Positions 1 through 5,785 of a DNA stretch of 6,159 nt are shown piece after piece. This stretch comes from an uncultured Dokdonia sp. GTDB taxonomy: Bacteria; Bacteroidota; Bacteroidia; Flavobacteriales; Flavobacteriaceae. A program made the translations under genes and the position numbers. Location of the stretch: positions 1 through 6,159 of the forward strand of contig CAKZKZ010000520.1 of assembly GCA_937124495.1 (NCBI GenBank), written 5' to 3'. Each line of letters opens with the position of its first letter. Within the stretch, counting starts at the first letter, position 1. The notes beneath the pieces were generated by a model that ran no database searches, had not been told where the DNA came from, and worked only from the letters and a program-made list of their open reading frames with translations.

Positions 1-714
1 ATGATCTATTTGATAATTAGAAAGGTTCTTCGTATGATAATCAGCACGTTCCTTAAGATTATCAAGCATAGAAACAAGCGTTCCAACTTGAGGTGTAAAA
101 CCTTTTTCTTCTTTTATTCTTGAAAAATCAAAAGGAGGTACCACATCTCTACCTTTTATCAATAATGAAGACATTCCTTTTATAGCATCTTTAGAAGATA
201 AAATTGTAAATTCTTTAATAGAAGTAGTACTAGATTTTCGAATTCCCTCATTCCAAGTATTCATTTCTTCATTTACAACAGCTACCTCAAAACCCGTATT
301 TCCTAAAGATACTTTCTGCATCACTCCAGTATTATCTTCTATTTCTAAATGAAATTCATCAAAATAAAAATCTCCATTAAACTTTGTTATACCACCTACT
401 ACAAGAGCTTTTGAGTTTTCGTCTATAGTCCCTTTTATAGTATATTCTTTCCAAATAGAGTCTTTTACACGACGATCTCCCATATTATCAAAAAAGCCAC
501 GCTCTGTATCTTTGGTATCTACACGCACCCACAATCCTGCACCTGCCGTAGTATCGTCTGTAATGGTTTTTATGTACCCTTTTAAAACAAAAGCACGTTC
601 TTTTTCGGTAGTTACTTCTATAGTTTGACAAAATGAAGTCCAATCTCTTGATGTTTGACTCAAGACAAATTGATTTGACAAAATAAATAAGAATAGAATA
701 TATTTTTTGTTCAT
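1..714 (-). CDS. Exported DinB-like protein with N-terminal galactose-binding-like domain (partial, C-terminus outside window)
   Basis: I translated this frame by hand: an ATG at 714 opens 238 codons with no stop before the window edge. Residues 1-19 are a Sec signal peptide (MNKKYILFLFILSNQFVLS, then Q). Residues 35-125 look like a galactose-binding-like beta sandwich: FVLKGYIKT at 42-50, GAGLWVRVD at 58-66, FDNM at 75-78 and YFDEFHLE at 117-124. This pattern recurs at the front of many exported Bacteroidota enzymes. From about 209 the sequence QVGTLVSMLDNLKERADY resembles the first helix of DinB/YfiT-type four-helix proteins, in which later histidines bind metal; those would lie beyond the edge. 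The start is 52 bp after the peptidase stop, so it may belong to the same transcript. Its activity is unknown. The signal peptide and sandwich are fairly clear; the DinB assignment rests on one helix. Confidence 0.7.
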   Translation of the reverse strand, partial: MNKKYILFLFILSNQFVLSQTSRDWTSFCQTIEVTTEKERAFVLKGYIKTITDDTTAGAGLWVRVDTKDTERGFFDNMGDRRVKDSIWKEYTIKGTIDENSKALVVGGITKFNGDFYFDEFHLEIEDNTGVMQKVSLGNTGFEVAVVNEEMNTWNEGIRKSSTTSIKEFTILSSKDAIKGMSSLLIKGRDVVPPFDFSRIKEEKGFTPQVGTLVSMLDNLKERADYHTKNLSNYQIDH

Positions 715-741
715 AATTATATTTACGATAGTTTTAGTAAA

Positions 742-753
742 CTTTCGCGAAAG
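742..753. repeat. CTTTCGCGAAAG perfect palindrome between peptidase and DinB-like genes
   Basis: A 12-bp perfect palindrome lies in the 52-bp gap. It is GC-rich in its centre compared with the AT-rich surroundings. No T-run follows it on the minus strand, so it is a poor intrinsic terminator. From memory, TTTCGCGAAAG-type palindromes are abundant in some marine Flavobacteriaceae genomes, which would make it a dispersed genomic motif rather than a gene-specific operator. That is recollection, not something shown here. Confidence 0.45.
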
Positions 754-766
754 CTATATTTAAAAA

Positions 767-2932
767 TCACTCTTTTAATTGATAGTCTGGGTGTCCTGTC
801 TGCCATAGAGCGAATGCATACATATCCGTTACAGTTTGATATGAATCATTGATATTAGCACTACCATGACCATCTTCAAAATTAACCCGCATTAATACTG
901 GGTTTTTAGTATCAGAAATATTCTGCATCTTAGCAACAAACTTACCAGAATCCCAAGCTGCAACTAGCCCATCATTAAAACCTGTGACCGTATATATTGC
1001 AGGGTATTTTTGTTGTTTATTTATATGTAGATACGCATCCATTTCTATTAAACCCTTAGCTTCCTCTTCATTTTTAAGTGTCCCAAATTCTTTTGTACTA
1101 TTAGCTCCATTAGGCATGAATTCTGATCGAGTAGCGTTAATAAAAGGAGCGTACATAAGACCTACTCTATAAAGGTCAGGACGTTCAGTAAGCGCCCTAC
1201 TAATTGTAATTCCACCAGCACTAACCCCATATCCTATCATCTTTTCTGATGAAGAATATTTATTATCTATTAGATACTCTGTACAAGCAATAAAATCTTT
1301 CCAACTATTAGGTTTTGTCATTTTAAATCCTCCTTTATGCCAAGCATCTCCTTTTTCCCCTCCTCCTCGCACATGGGCAACAGCTAGAATATTTCCATTT
1401 TTAACCCAATTTAACAAAGATGTTTCTAAAAAAGGGTTTAAAGAACTTCCATAAGCTCCATAGGCCATCATTAAAACTCTATTACTCCCATCTTTAATAT
1501 TATATGAGTTTTTAATAATAGAAAGAGGCACTAATTGTCCATCGTGAGAGACTACTTCTATCTCCTCTACCACAAGATCTTTAAAATCTGGATAATGGGC
1601 TATCTTTAAGTCTACAAATTCAAATTCGTCTAAAAAAGGCTGATATCTATAATTTGCAGAAGGGTTTATCCAACCACCTATAGTTATCATCACATCTTTA
1701 CTCACCTTTCTTATATAGCAAGACCCTGAAGCAAAAGGAAGCTCTATTTTATTCTGAGCTCCATCTTTTAAACAATAAAAAGACCCTTTTACTCCATTCT
1801 TAATAGATGAGAAGTAAACAGCTTCATCAATAACTATAAAATCTACAATTACCTCATTTTCTTTTTCATAAATTAAAACTTCTCCTTTTGAATAATCAGA
1901 TCCTATAAGAGATTTACATATTTTAAAATTTGAAGCATCCTTTGACGTTCTATAATATATATAATTATCAATAATAACGTATTGATCTATTTGATCAGAT
2001 TGTTTAAATAACACCTTCCAATCTGGTGTATCTAATGATTTTTGTTCTTTAATCTTAGAATAATAAACATCTTTATAAGGACTGTTGCCACTTACTCTTC
2101 CTAATAAAAGGTTGGGGTTATCTTTTCTAGTTTGCACAATAGGAAAGTCAGCCGAAGTAAGATTAATTTCTGGTGTTTTCTTTATAGAAAACACCTCTTT
2201 AATCACGTTAGGGTTTTCCCCTATCTTATACAATATTGATTTTGAATTTTCTAGATAAGTCGGATCTTTATAATCAAAATGAGGTAATTGTAAATAGAAG
2301 AAACCTGAATTATCTGGTAGCCAATTAACTCCTCCGACAAGTCTCGGTGCTACGTTTTTAATAACCTCAGGAAGAAGCTTTCTAGTTTCCATATCATAAA
2401 TAAATAATTCACTTTGATCTTTACCTCCTTTAGAAAGTGAAAATGCAATTTTGGAAAAATCAGGACTTAAATTAAAAAATGTAATTCTGTACCCCTCTTT
2501 AATATCATTAGGATTTATTAATAATTCTTCTTTGGAATATTTACTTTTTTTGTAATAAAGAAAAGACACATTATCACCTTGAGGATGTTTAAGGATAATA
2601 TAAGACTGATCATCATTGTATATATATCGCTCTATAATTTCCCCTTTTTTTGCTTCATTTTCTACACGTAAAACTTCCTCAAAAAGTGCGTTATCTGGTT
2701 TAATCCTCCCTAACATCCTCTTAGTTAAATCATTTTGTGATTTAAACCAAGAAGAAACCATACTATCATTCAAATCTTCTAAGTTTCTATATTCATCTAT
2801 AATTGCAGAATCGAACACTGTATCTACTACTTTATTTTGAAAAATATGAGGGTATATTACTTTAACATCTTGCCTTTTTGAGCAAGATGTTAAAGTAAAA
2901 GTAAACATTATAATTATCGAGAAATATTTCAT
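767..2932 (-). CDS. Lipoprotein prolyl-oligopeptidase-family serine peptidase (S9A-like)
   Basis: The 721-residue product has the usual S9A length. The reading frame extends upstream to a TTG, but the true start is the ATG at 2932. It begins a SPII signal (MKYFSIIIMFTFTLTSC, lipobox LTSC, lipidated Cys17), and this ATG overlaps the upstream stop as TAATG. The upstream extension would only be a KRKRK run read out of frame from the peptide gene's repeat. Residues 44-73 (YRNLED...SWFKSQNDLTKRML) match the Peptidase_S9_N opening. A beta-propeller spans about 75-425 and an alpha/beta hydrolase about 435-721. Catalytic residues are Ser571 (GYGVSAGG), Asp654 (FNDGLV) and His689 (EDGHGSAN). The Arg of the classical DDRV motif is Leu656, and the Trp that stacks on proline seems absent, so strict post-proline cleavage is doubtful. 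It should sit in the cell envelope, probably facing the periplasm. Coupling to the peptide gene suggests that peptide is its substrate (inference). Confidence 0.93.
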   Translation of the reverse strand: MKYFSIIIMFTFTLTSCSKRQDVKVIYPHIFQNKVVDTVFDSAIIDEYRNLEDLNDSMVSSWFKSQNDLTKRMLGRIKPDNALFEEVLRVENEAKKGEIIERYIYNDDQSYIILKHPQGDNVSFLYYKKSKYSKEELLINPNDIKEGYRITFFNLSPDFSKIAFSLSKGGKDQSELFIYDMETRKLLPEVIKNVAPRLVGGVNWLPDNSGFFYLQLPHFDYKDPTYLENSKSILYKIGENPNVIKEVFSIKKTPEINLTSADFPIVQTRKDNPNLLLGRVSGNSPYKDVYYSKIKEQKSLDTPDWKVLFKQSDQIDQYVIIDNYIYYRTSKDASNFKICKSLIGSDYSKGEVLIYEKENEVIVDFIVIDEAVYFSSIKNGVKGSFYCLKDGAQNKIELPFASGSCYIRKVSKDVMITIGGWINPSANYRYQPFLDEFEFVDLKIAHYPDFKDLVVEEIEVVSHDGQLVPLSIIKNSYNIKDGSNRVLMMAYGAYGSSLNPFLETSLLNWVKNGNILAVAHVRGGGEKGDAWHKGGFKMTKPNSWKDFIACTEYLIDNKYSSSEKMIGYGVSAGGITISRALTERPDLYRVGLMYAPFINATRSEFMPNGANSTKEFGTLKNEEEAKGLIEMDAYLHINKQQKYPAIYTVTGFNDGLVAAWDSGKFVAKMQNISDTKNPVLMRVNFEDGHGSANINDSYQTVTDMYAFALWQTGHPDYQLKE

Positions 2933-3111
2933 TACCCGTTTCCGTTTCCGTTTCCATTTCCATGTGTTGGACAATGTAAAATTAAAAGACTTCTTTCAGG
3001 GTCACAATTTTCCCCTACCTGAGTCAAATCACCCCCTTGAATATGTGATAGTTTTTTTAATTTAGCAATCTTTAATTTGCCTAAAGTTAATTTTCCTGTT
3101 TGAATCTTCAT
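2932..3111 (-). CDS. GG-leader small peptide (RiPP precursor or pheromone-like) with C-terminal Asn-Gly repeat
   Basis: This encodes 59 residues from the ATG at 3111. The longer frame opens with TTG at 3138, which would lie within a few bases of the predicted transcription start, so I prefer 3111. The leader MKIQTGKLTLGKLKIAKLKK, then LSHIQGG, ends in Gly26-Gly27. It resembles the Lys/Leu-rich leaders of Bacteroidetes 'natural product precursor' peptides (TIGR04149-type) and some class I lanthipeptide leaders. The 32-residue tail has Cys36 and Cys47, Ser41, Thr30 and Thr49, then HGNGNGNGNG. A disulfide or thioether is possible, but no modification enzyme is visible nearby. The stop overlaps the peptidase ATG by one base. 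An AraC-type regulator is the next gene upstream, and a -7 element lies 29 bp before the ATG. It is too short for an enzyme; toxin, pheromone or antimicrobial are all open. The gene is well supported; the function is not. Confidence 0.85.
   Translation of the reverse strand: MKIQTGKLTLGKLKIAKLKKLSHIQGGDLTQVGENCDPERSLLILHCPTHGNGNGNGNG
2935..2961 (-). repeat. In-frame GGNAAY hexanucleotide repeat encoding the (NG)4 tail
   Basis: Read on the minus strand, four GGA-AAY units (the first with AAT, three with AAC) are followed by GGG. They encode Gly-Asn-Gly-Asn-Gly-Asn-Gly-Asn-Gly and run directly into the TAA stop. The 6-bp unit keeps the frame, so slippage would change the number of NG dipeptides without truncating the peptide or breaking its coupling to the peptidase gene. 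Confidence 0.9.
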
Positions 3112-3139
3112 AATTATCTTTTGTTTTAAATATTTCAAT

Positions 3140-3147
3140 CAAATATA
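3140..3147 (-). promoter_or_regulatory. Bacteroidota -7 element TATATTTG of the peptide-peptidase operon
   Basis: On the minus strand TATATTTG fits the Bacteroidota sigma-ABfr -7 consensus TAnnTTTG exactly. Transcription would begin near 3134, giving a 5' leader of about 20-25 nt before the ATG at 3111. The position where a -33 TTG should lie is T-rich but has no TTG, as expected for an activator-dependent promoter. The palindrome at 3191-3211 would then sit at about -57 to -77. Confidence 0.6.
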
Positions 3148-3189
3148 ATATGTATTATCAATATAAAAATTAAAAATCTTTATATCCTA

Positions 3190-3211
3190 GTCGATTTTCA
3201 TAGAAAGTCGA
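3190..3211. promoter_or_regulatory. Near-perfect palindrome upstream of the peptide promoter; candidate regulator binding site
   Basis: Arms 3191-3199 and 3203-3211 pair over nine positions with a 3-nt centre and one imperfect pair (3195/3207, G-U in a plus-strand RNA, mismatched in a minus-strand RNA). The plus-strand 17-mer 3190-3206, GTCGATTTTCATAGAAA, matches 13 of 17 bases of the minus-strand 17-mer at 5008-5024 upstream of the regulator gene. That pairing of sites suggests autoregulation and activation by the neighbouring AraC-type protein. It also lies 20 bp past the regulator stop codon, so a weak terminator is the alternative. It lacks an immediate T-run in the gene direction, and the mismatch falls on that strand. 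Confidence 0.45.
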
Positions 3212-3230
3212 GAAAATAAAATAGACATAA

Positions 3231-4958
3231 CTATTTAGTTTTAAGATTTTTAATAAAGTAAGAAGGTTTAAGTCCTGTTTTCTTATAAAATGCTTTAGAA
3301 AAAGACTCTGCATTATTAAATCCAACTTCTTCAGCAATATTTTGAATTGTATAATTTATTAATTTCCTATTAGATTTAAGCTCTTCTATACAAAAAGAGA
3401 TTCTTAGTTCATTGATATAATTTGTTATCGTTTTTTTCTTATAATAGTTTATAATTTGAGAAAGATACTTTTTATTTGTCCCTATTTTTTTTGCTAATGT
3501 AGTTGAGTTTATATTTTTTTTTATGTATTGTTTTTGTTCTTCAAAAGAATTTAGTTTTTCTAAAATATCTTTAATTACTTTTTCACTAATATCAAGCTGT
3601 TTTTCTTTATCTTGAATTTCAACTACTGGAAAAGCTACTTCAATTGTCGTAGAAGGTTGCATAATTTCATTAAAGCGATGTTTATAACTAACACGTTTTT
3701 TAAACTGAAAAATTGCTATAACTGCTATAAAGATTGATAATAATAAAAGTAAAATAGCTCCAACACTTAATTTTCTATTATCATTATTCAGTTTACTTAT
3801 TAAAACCTCCTTTTGAGCTATCAATTCAGGTGTTTCGTATTCTTTATATAGACGATCTCTAACTATATCTTTCTTTTTATTAAAAATACTATCAAAACTA
3901 ATTAAACTATTAATGTACCTAATTTGTTTTTCAATATTATTTTTACCCTTATAATAACGAACAATATTTTCATATCCTTTTCTTACTTCTGGAATTAATA
4001 TAGAATCTTTTAAAACAATGGAATCTAATTTCTTAAAATAATATAAATATTTTAACTCATTAGTTTGAATATAGTTTATAGATTGATAATAATAGGCAAT
4101 CGTCAAACTCCTTTTTACATCTATCCTTTTTTTATTCATTCCTAATATAGAGGAATCTATATATTTAATAGATTTTGAATTTTTACCTTTTTTATTAAGA
4201 TAAATTCCTTTGTTTAATAAAAACTTCCAGTAAAGATTGGAAAGGGTATCCTTAGTTTCTTTAAGACCTATATTTATATATATAGATGCTGAATCAATTT
4301 TTTCATTTCTCATAAAAGCTTCAGATAGATATAAACTCGTAGCCAGATAGTCATACAAATTCATTTTATTAGTAAATAAGCTTTCTTCTCTCTTGTAGCA
4401 CTCTTTAAATAAATTTAGTGATTCTTTAAATTTACCTGTATCCCCTTTTAGCAAAGCTATATTATGTTTAAGTATATATATATAATTTTCGCTTTCTAAT
4501 TTTTCCGCAATTTGTAATGACCTAAAAAAATAGTCTAACGCTTTATTATAATTACTTTCTATTTGATAATGACCTCCAACTAAAGAATAAAGAATCATTA
4601 AATAATTTTCATTACTCGCATTCTTTGCATGATGTATAGATAGTTCTAATAACTCAAGTTTAGCACTATTGTTTTCTAAATAATAAGACAAATAACTCAA
4701 AGCTATAGCTTTTTTAAGCTCATCCCCTTCTAGAATAGATTTCTTATAATATGTATTAAGATATATTTTTGAGTTGATAGTGTCATTTGTTACTTTTTTA
4801 AAGCCTTCAAAAACATATTCAGAAGACTTCCCCTTTAAAGAATCTGGGACAACAAATCCAATATCTTGTGAATTTACAGTGAAAATTTGCAAGAAAGCGA
4901 GTAAACACAAAATAGTCTTTTTTTTCTGAAAAAAACAAACTAAACTACTCTTTATCAT
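3231..4958 (-). CDS. Membrane-anchored transcription regulator: extracytoplasmic TPR sensor, one membrane span, AraC-type HTH
   Basis: The 575-residue product starts at the ATG at 4958, which gives a Sec-type N-terminus (KKK at 12-14, hydrophobic 15-27, likely cut after Ser30 in VNS-QD). Residues about 80-360 form repeated helix pairs of TPR type, for example YNKALDYFFRSLQIAEKL at 137-154 and FKESLNLFKECYKREESL at 177-194. A coiled stretch (about 375-396) leads to a membrane segment at 397-419 followed by KKR, which puts the C-terminus in the cytoplasm. Residues about 485-575 are an AraC/HTH_18 domain: LAKKIGTNKKYLSQIIN (helix-turn-helix 1) and IAEEVGFNNAESFSKAFYKKTGLKPSYF (2). This architecture is common in Flavobacteriia and allows signalling across the membrane without a kinase. 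The ligand is unknown; TPR domains often bind peptides, and the next gene downstream encodes one. The likely target is that operon. Confidence 0.92.
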   Translation of the reverse strand: MIKSSLVCFFQKKKTILCLLAFLQIFTVNSQDIGFVVPDSLKGKSSEYVFEGFKKVTNDTINSKIYLNTYYKKSILEGDELKKAIALSYLSYYLENNSAKLELLELSIHHAKNASNENYLMILYSLVGGHYQIESNYNKALDYFFRSLQIAEKLESENYIYILKHNIALLKGDTGKFKESLNLFKECYKREESLFTNKMNLYDYLATSLYLSEAFMRNEKIDSASIYINIGLKETKDTLSNLYWKFLLNKGIYLNKKGKNSKSIKYIDSSILGMNKKRIDVKRSLTIAYYYQSINYIQTNELKYLYYFKKLDSIVLKDSILIPEVRKGYENIVRYYKGKNNIEKQIRYINSLISFDSIFNKKKDIVRDRLYKEYETPELIAQKEVLISKLNNDNRKLSVGAILLLLLSIFIAVIAIFQFKKRVSYKHRFNEIMQPSTTIEVAFPVVEIQDKEKQLDISEKVIKDILEKLNSFEEQKQYIKKNINSTTLAKKIGTNKKYLSQIINYYKKKTITNYINELRISFCIEELKSNRKLINYTIQNIAEEVGFNNAESFSKAFYKKTGLKPSYFIKNLKTK

Positions 4959-5007
4959 TATTTTAATCTATTTTCAATTTGTTATTTTTCACGTTTTACG
5001 ACTAGGT

Positions 5008-5024
5008 TTTCTACGAATCACGAC
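5008..5024 (-). promoter_or_regulatory. Candidate autoregulatory site upstream of the AraC-type regulator
   Basis: The minus-strand 17-mer GTCGTGATTCGTAGAAA lies 50-66 bp before the regulator ATG. It shares GTCGnnnTTCnTAGAAA with the palindrome upstream of the peptide gene (13/17 identities). A second GTCG follows 22 nt after the first, about two helical turns, and the 8-mer CGACTAGG (4999-5006) recurs next to the other site (3186-3193, opposite strand). No clear TAnnTTTG element lies between this site and the ATG. Confidence 0.35.
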
Positions 5025-5080
5025 CTACTCCACTTGCACTATACCTAAAAACCTCGCACTTTTGAACTGTTAAAAAGAAC

Positions 5081-5145
5081 AAACCCAATTTGTAACATTT
5101 AAAAATTTCGTGTGGTGCGTAATAGATCAGGATCAGATTGGGTTT
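5081..5145. ncRNA. Hairpin element 1 (65 bp, 12-bp closing stem)
   Basis: AAACCCAATTTG (5081-5092) pairs with CAGATTGGGTTT (5134-5145), eleven Watson-Crick pairs and one G-T. The 41-nt loop contains TGCGTAATAGA at 5116-5126, which differs by one base from TGCGTACTAGA in element 5. Transcription direction is unknown; it could also be part of a long 5' leader of the regulator gene. Calling it an RNA is inference; the inverted repeat itself is clear. Confidence 0.35.
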
Positions 5146-5269
5146 AATTAAGTAAATAGAAATATCATTAAAACGTAATAGCAATTTTCATATGACAGGA
5201 TAGCAATATACAGAGAAGTAAGTAAAATCTGTTAAATTTTGTTAAAAACTACAGATTAACTTATATAGA

Positions 5270-5296
5270 GAAAGCTCCTACTAGGTAGAAGCTCTC
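5270..5296. repeat. Compact hairpin around CTACTAGGTAG
   Basis: Positions 5270-5281 pair with 5285-5296 in ten of twelve positions around a 3-nt centre (TAG); the mismatches are 5277/5289 and 5272/5294. No T-run follows on either strand. It may be an RNA hairpin or a protein-binding palindrome. Confidence 0.4.
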
Positions 5297-5337
5297 ATCA
5301 TTTGTCAGAAAAACAAGCAATTGCCTGTTTATAAAAA

Positions 5338-5345
5338 CAAATATA
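5338..5345 (-). promoter_or_regulatory. Possible minus-strand -7 element (TATATTTG)
   Basis: This is the same 8-mer as the proposed peptide promoter and fits TAnnTTTG. If used, it would give a transcript through hairpin element 1 into the regulator gene with a leader of roughly 370 nt. No -33 TTG is evident at the expected spacing, and such an 8-mer can occur by chance in AT-rich DNA. Confidence 0.2.
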
Positions 5346-5366
5346 CTGAAGTTTTTAAGAAACAGA

Positions 5367-5432
5367 TCATTGCTTACTCATTACAAAATGTTCCCATATA
5401 CAATCAACCCATGGTCATCAAGTAGCCAATGA
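5367..5432. ncRNA. Hairpin element 2 (66 bp, imperfect 12-bp closing stem)
   Basis: TCATTGCTTACT (5367-5378) and AGTAGCCAATGA (5421-5432) are inverted repeats matching at 10 of 12 positions, enclosing 42 nt that include a CCATGG palindrome. The length matches elements 1, 3 and 4, but I could not see the shared core motif in it, so membership in the family is weak. Confidence 0.25.
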
Positions 5433-5472
5433 GCACTTACCATTAAAAATTAGTCATATTAAAATAAAAGAA

Positions 5473-5536
5473 GTACGCTACGGGCTCAATACATAAGATG
5501 AATAGGGGCATCAATTTCAAAATAGCAGTAGCGTAC
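5473..5536. ncRNA. Hairpin element 3 (64 bp, perfect 9-bp closing stem)
   Basis: GTACGCTAC (5473-5481) and GTAGCGTAC (5528-5536) are a perfect 9-bp inverted repeat around a 46-nt loop. The loop holds its own small hairpin, GATG (5497-5500) with CATC (5509-5512), presenting AATAGGGG. The arms are unrelated to those of the other elements, yet the span is the same. Strand and function are unknown. Confidence 0.35.
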
Positions 5537-5593
5537 ACAACACTACCAAGTTTCATTACATATTACATACAGATTAGAACTTCTTAAAACAAA

Positions 5594-5657
5594 GGAGAAG
5601 AGACTTTACATCCTAATCTTAGGTGCGCATACACTTAGCATCGGGATTCTCTTCTCC
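5594..5657. ncRNA. Hairpin element 4 (64 bp, perfect 10-bp closing stem)
   Basis: GGAGAAGAGA (5594-5603) pairs perfectly with TCTCTTCTCC (5648-5657). The 44-nt loop contains a second inverted repeat, CCTA-ATCT-TAGG, at 5612-5623. On the minus strand 5630-5611 reads ATGCGCACCTAAGATTAGGA, close to ATGCGTACTAGAGCATTAGGG of element 5 on the plus strand. It is 26 bp before element 5 and may share a transcript with it. Confidence 0.4.
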
Positions 5658-5683
5658 ATTATGTGTTAGTTGGTTAGTTGAGG

Positions 5684-5785
5684 AGCTACTTTTCACAAAC
5701 GATAACATGCGTACTAGAGCATTAGGGTCCCAATGCATTTGCATACCTATACTTTAGGTTATCGTTTTAAAAGTAGCTTTTTTTT
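5684..5785 (+). terminator. Element 5: 20-bp stem with structured 51-nt loop and T8 tail
   Basis: 5684-5693 pair with 5769-5778 and 5697-5706 with 5758-5767, giving 20 base pairs interrupted by one small internal loop (CAC opposite T). Eight Ts run 5778-5785, so the plus-strand transcript would end in an intrinsic-terminator layout. The large loop folds further: ATGC (5707-5710) with GCAT (5741-5744), and GCATT (5719-5723) with AATGC (5732-5736). It is bulkier than a plain terminator, so it may be the 3' domain of a small RNA read from upstream. No protein gene reads into it from the left. Confidence 0.55.

Noticed and set aside
984..1172. 62-codon plus-strand open frame
   Set aside because: It lies wholly inside the S9 peptidase gene on the opposite strand, has no recognisable domain, and the peptidase frame carries intact motifs across it.
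2616..2840. 74-codon plus-strand open frame
   Set aside because: It is antisense to the conserved N-terminal S9 segment of the peptidase; the low-complexity product looks like a shadow.
2933..2974. N-terminal extension of the peptidase from a TTG at 2974
   Set aside because: It adds a KRKRK stretch that is only the peptide gene's NG repeat read in another frame, and it would bury the lipoprotein signal. The ATG at 2932 gives a clean SPII signal.
2932..3111. Firm assignment as a lanthipeptide
   Set aside because: No LanB, LanC, LanM or C39 transporter lies in the window, and the tail has only two Cys with few Ser/Thr. Leader resemblance alone is not enough.
3112..3138. Extension of the peptide gene from a TTG at 3138
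   Set aside because: It adds nine residues before a typical leader start and would place the start codon within a few bases of the predicted transcription start.
3191..3211. Intrinsic terminator of the regulator gene
   Set aside because: The palindrome has a mismatch on the transcribed strand and no immediate U-run. I favour a binding site, though weak termination is not excluded.
5081..5785. Integron attC array or CRISPR array
   Set aside because: The hairpin ends lack the RYYYAAC/GTTRRRY boxes of attC sites, and no integrase is visible. There are no identical regularly spaced direct repeats for a CRISPR array.
5081..5785. Known housekeeping RNA (tRNA, tmRNA, RNase P, SRP RNA) or self-cleaving ribozyme
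   Set aside because: I see no T-loop GTTCRANNC, no GAGGAAAGTCC-type RNase P core, no SRP tetraloop domain and no CTGATGA/GAAA hammerhead core. GGTCCCAA in element 5 resembles part of a twister loop, but the remaining twister motifs are missing.
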